Assembly: GCA_903926205.1 (NCBI GenBank)
Contig: CAIYID010000086.1
Span: 1 to 53,951 of the forward strand
Direction of reading: 5' to 3'
DNA: 53,951 nucleotides
Source of the DNA: an uncultured Bdellovibrionales bacterium
GTDB lineage: Bacteria; Bdellovibrionota; Bdellovibrionia; Bdellovibrionales; Bdellovibrionaceae
The notes under the pieces were generated by a model. The model was not told where the DNA came from and made no database searches. It worked only from the letters and a program-made list of their open reading frames with translations. This document shows, piece by piece, positions 52,712-53,951 of this stretch (position 1 is its first letter; every line of letters starts with the position of its first letter). The translations under genes were made by a program, and so were the position numbers.

Positions 52712-53668
52712 ATTACAAATAATGTAAATTCGGTAAAATATTTTAAAATTGAATTCGATACAAATAGCGAATTACACACAATAACTACCGAGAAGGTAGT
52801 TCCACAGTTTTTTTTGGCTCCCCTTTTATTTGAAGTGGCTCCTATTTTGCACATCGACGAATCTGCCAAATTCAGCTCGAATGAGCTGCAAATTCAAAAA
52901 CAATTAATAGCAATCGGTTTTGTACAAACCGACAATATCTTTCAGATTGGGCAACAATTTGGTATCCCCTTGGATTATAAAATTAGCGACTATTTCGAAT
53001 TAGTCGCTTTGCAGGAAAACTTTTGGTGGGGACTGGAAGTCCCATCAAACTATTCATCTCATTCGAAATCAAATATTGAACCTCGTTCACATGCCAAAAT
53101 TGACTTATCTAATGACTTGCAAGTTCTTTTTGAAATCACAAAAAAAAGGAAATCTGCGGAAGATTTTAATTCAACACCAATTCTTACTAAAAAGATTTTA
53201 GAGCAACTCTTTATTACCTGTTTTTATCGAGCAAATAATGATCGTTTACCTTATGGAAGTGCCGGTGGTTTTTCTTATTTGAAATTATTTTTCGTTACGA
53301 ACGGACTCGAAAACTTTTCGGCTGGAGTTTATTTTATTAATCAAACAGACCGAACCTGGACTTCAATTAATTGTTCACTCAATGTTAAAGAACTAAAAAA
53401 AATTTGTTTTGATCAAAATATTTATGAGAATTGTCACAACTTTTTGATTATAGCTGAAGACTCTAAAGACGCTCAGAAAAAATATGGATCTAGAGCACGC
53501 CGTTTTGGCCTTCTCGCGGCAGGTGGCGTTTTGGATCGAATGCATTTAGCAGCCACTCAGATCAATTTAAAATTTCGAGCTCTCGGTGGCTTTGACGAAC
53601 ATCTGCTAATGCACTCACTTGCCACGTCGGATATATCAGGAATTAATGTAATTATGGCCCTTGGTTGA
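52712..53668 (+). CDS. SagB-type azoline dehydrogenase (nitroreductase fold)
   Basis: SagB enzymes use FMN to oxidise azolines to thiazoles or oxazoles. Numbered from TTG 52814, the FMN site KKRKSAEDF is at 110-118, the hallmark YGSAGGFSYLKLFFVTN with SAGVYFINQ at 147-177, and KYGSRARRFGLLAAGGVLD / LGGFDEHLL at 223-265, all typical. The coding frame continues upstream of TTG 52814 without a stop to 52688 (reading GVFITNN, VKYFKIEF, TTEKVVPQFFLAP), but contains no ATG, GTG or TTG. ATT 52712, five bases after AGGTG, is the best start and gives 318 residues; this is tentative. It is transcribed away from the YcaO operon. Confidence 0.88.
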   Translation: MTNNVNSVKYFKIEFDTNSELHTITTEKVVPQFFLAPLLFEVAPILHIDESAKFSSNELQIQKQLIAIGFVQTDNIFQIGQQFGIPLDYKISDYFELVALQENFWWGLEVPSNYSSHSKSNIEPRSHAKIDLSNDLQVLFEITKKRKSAEDFNSTPILTKKILEQLFITCFYRANNDRLPYGSAGGFSYLKLFFVTNGLENFSAGVYFINQTDRTWTSINCSLNVKELKKICFDQNIYENCHNFLIIAEDSKDAQKKYGSRARRFGLLAAGGVLDRMHLAATQINLKFRALGGFDEHLLMHSLATSDISGINVIMALG

Positions 53669-53834
53669 AGATACATACTTCTCCATAATATTTGACAGTA
53701 CTACAAACAAAACGGCTTACATCAGTAAATTCGGATCGCCCTTTGACAGAAGATCACTTTATTTGGCCTTAGAAAATCACCAGGCCTACATCGGAGTAGT
53801 GAACGCTTATAGGACTTGTCCCGATTGCCGTTAG
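53661..53834 (+). CDS. Possible 57-residue peptide coupled to the SagB gene
   Basis: A frame shifted by one base starts at TTG 53661, overlaps the SagB stop by eight bases and runs 57 codons to TAG. It reads VEDTYFSIIFDSTTNKTAYI near the start and ends VVNAYRTCPDCR, with two Cys in the last seven residues. Overlap with the upstream stop suggests translational coupling. I recognise no family. It could be a small partner, a RiPP-type peptide, or a truncated gene whose end was replaced by other DNA. Confidence 0.3.
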   Translation: MVEDTYFSIIFDSTTNKTAYISKFGSPFDRRSLYLALENHQAYIGVVNAYRTCPDCR

Positions 53835-53858
53835 AGTTCGGCCGGGCTCAATTGTTGT

Positions 53859-53951
53859 TTAGGCCGCCTTTTGTTCAGAGTCAAATCCGTTCAATGTATT
53901 GATAAATATTTTCATCTGCTCCTTTCCGCCACGAAGTCGTCGCAGTTTACT
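53859..53951 (-). CDS. C-terminal end of an unidentified minus-strand gene (partial)
   Basis: Thirty codons from the window edge read SKLRRLRGGKEQMKIF, then INTLNGFDSEQKAA and TAA. The rest of the gene lies outside the window. The basic Arg-rich stretch would suit a nucleic-acid-binding protein such as a transposase, but nothing can be assigned. A GGAG three bases before an internal ATG (53915) would allow an 18-residue peptide instead. Confidence 0.3.
   Translation of the reverse strand, partial: SKLRRLRGGKEQMKIFINTLNGFDSEQKAA

Noticed and set aside
52627-52869. 80-codon minus-strand frame across the divergent promoter.
   Set aside because: It overlaps the real SagB coding sequence and has no family motif; it is a shadow frame.
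53859-53951. The residues RLRGG followed by MKIFINTLNG in the partial minus-strand frame look like a polyubiquitin junction.
   Set aside because: Only about 12 residues resemble ubiquitin, and the frame stops 18 residues after the Met, so no ubiquitin fold can be present downstream. Likely chance.

Overview
The window looks like chromosomal DNA of a Gram-negative bacterium, most likely a member of the Bdellovibrionota or a close 'deltaproteobacterial' relative. The evidence is indirect: moderate AT bias, a mitochondrial-type (EF-G1/spd-like) elongation factor G, kdsA (LPS Kdo synthesis), lipoproteins and many Sec-secreted proteins, and an unusual number of secreted peptidases from unrelated families. 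No rRNA, tRNA, CRISPR array or complete mobile element was recognised.

Layout. 1-85: palindromic tandem repeats. 87-7955: sixA-ppk operon, two PilZ proteins, aat, an actinobacterial-looking menB, an Asp/Arg-rich lipoprotein, recQ. 8060-13480: fusA with its terminator, a secreted unknown, a CNNM/CorC-type membrane protein, cutA, a small membrane protein, pyrE. 13567-21018: a methyltransferase, E1 beta and alpha subunits of a 2-oxoacid dehydrogenase, a secreted unknown behind the Prc (S41) protease, and a HAD-like protein. 21168-25669: RluA-type pseudouridine synthase, topA (its terminator lies inside the convergent RluA gene), a HAD phosphatase. 25829-31635: secreted proteins including a HELIH protein, a papain-like cysteine protease and an M13 metallopeptidase. 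31637-39155: mannose-1-phosphate guanylyltransferase/isomerase, metF-metH, a sugar aminotransferase. 39247-43640: an unknown secreted protein and two paralogous secreted caspase-fold (clan CD) proteins flanking a small secreted protein. 43948-48157: kdsA, a GT-C (family 39-like) membrane glycosyltransferase, a ChaN/TIKI-like protein and a FkbM methyltransferase.

The most striking region is 48228-53834. A minus-strand operon encodes a small Sec-type peptide, a membrane-anchored family 5 peptide-binding protein, a YcaO enzyme and a hybrid histidine kinase. Transcribed away from it is a SagB-type azoline dehydrogenase. YcaO plus SagB is the signature of azole-forming RiPP (TOMM/LAP) biosynthesis; coupling to a peptide-binding protein and a hybrid kinase suggests a signalling or self-sensing system. 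Both genes at the divergent promoter have abnormal 5' ends: the small peptide has a strong ribosome binding site and ATG but an in-frame TAA at codon 8, and the SagB frame extends about 40 codons upstream of any standard start codon, with a possible ATT start. Genes for an E1-like partner and an exporter are not in the window and may lie beyond its right edge.

Starts were adjusted where a Shine-Dalgarno sequence, signal peptide or family comparison favoured a different codon; comparisons with named families come from memory of their motifs, not from a search.
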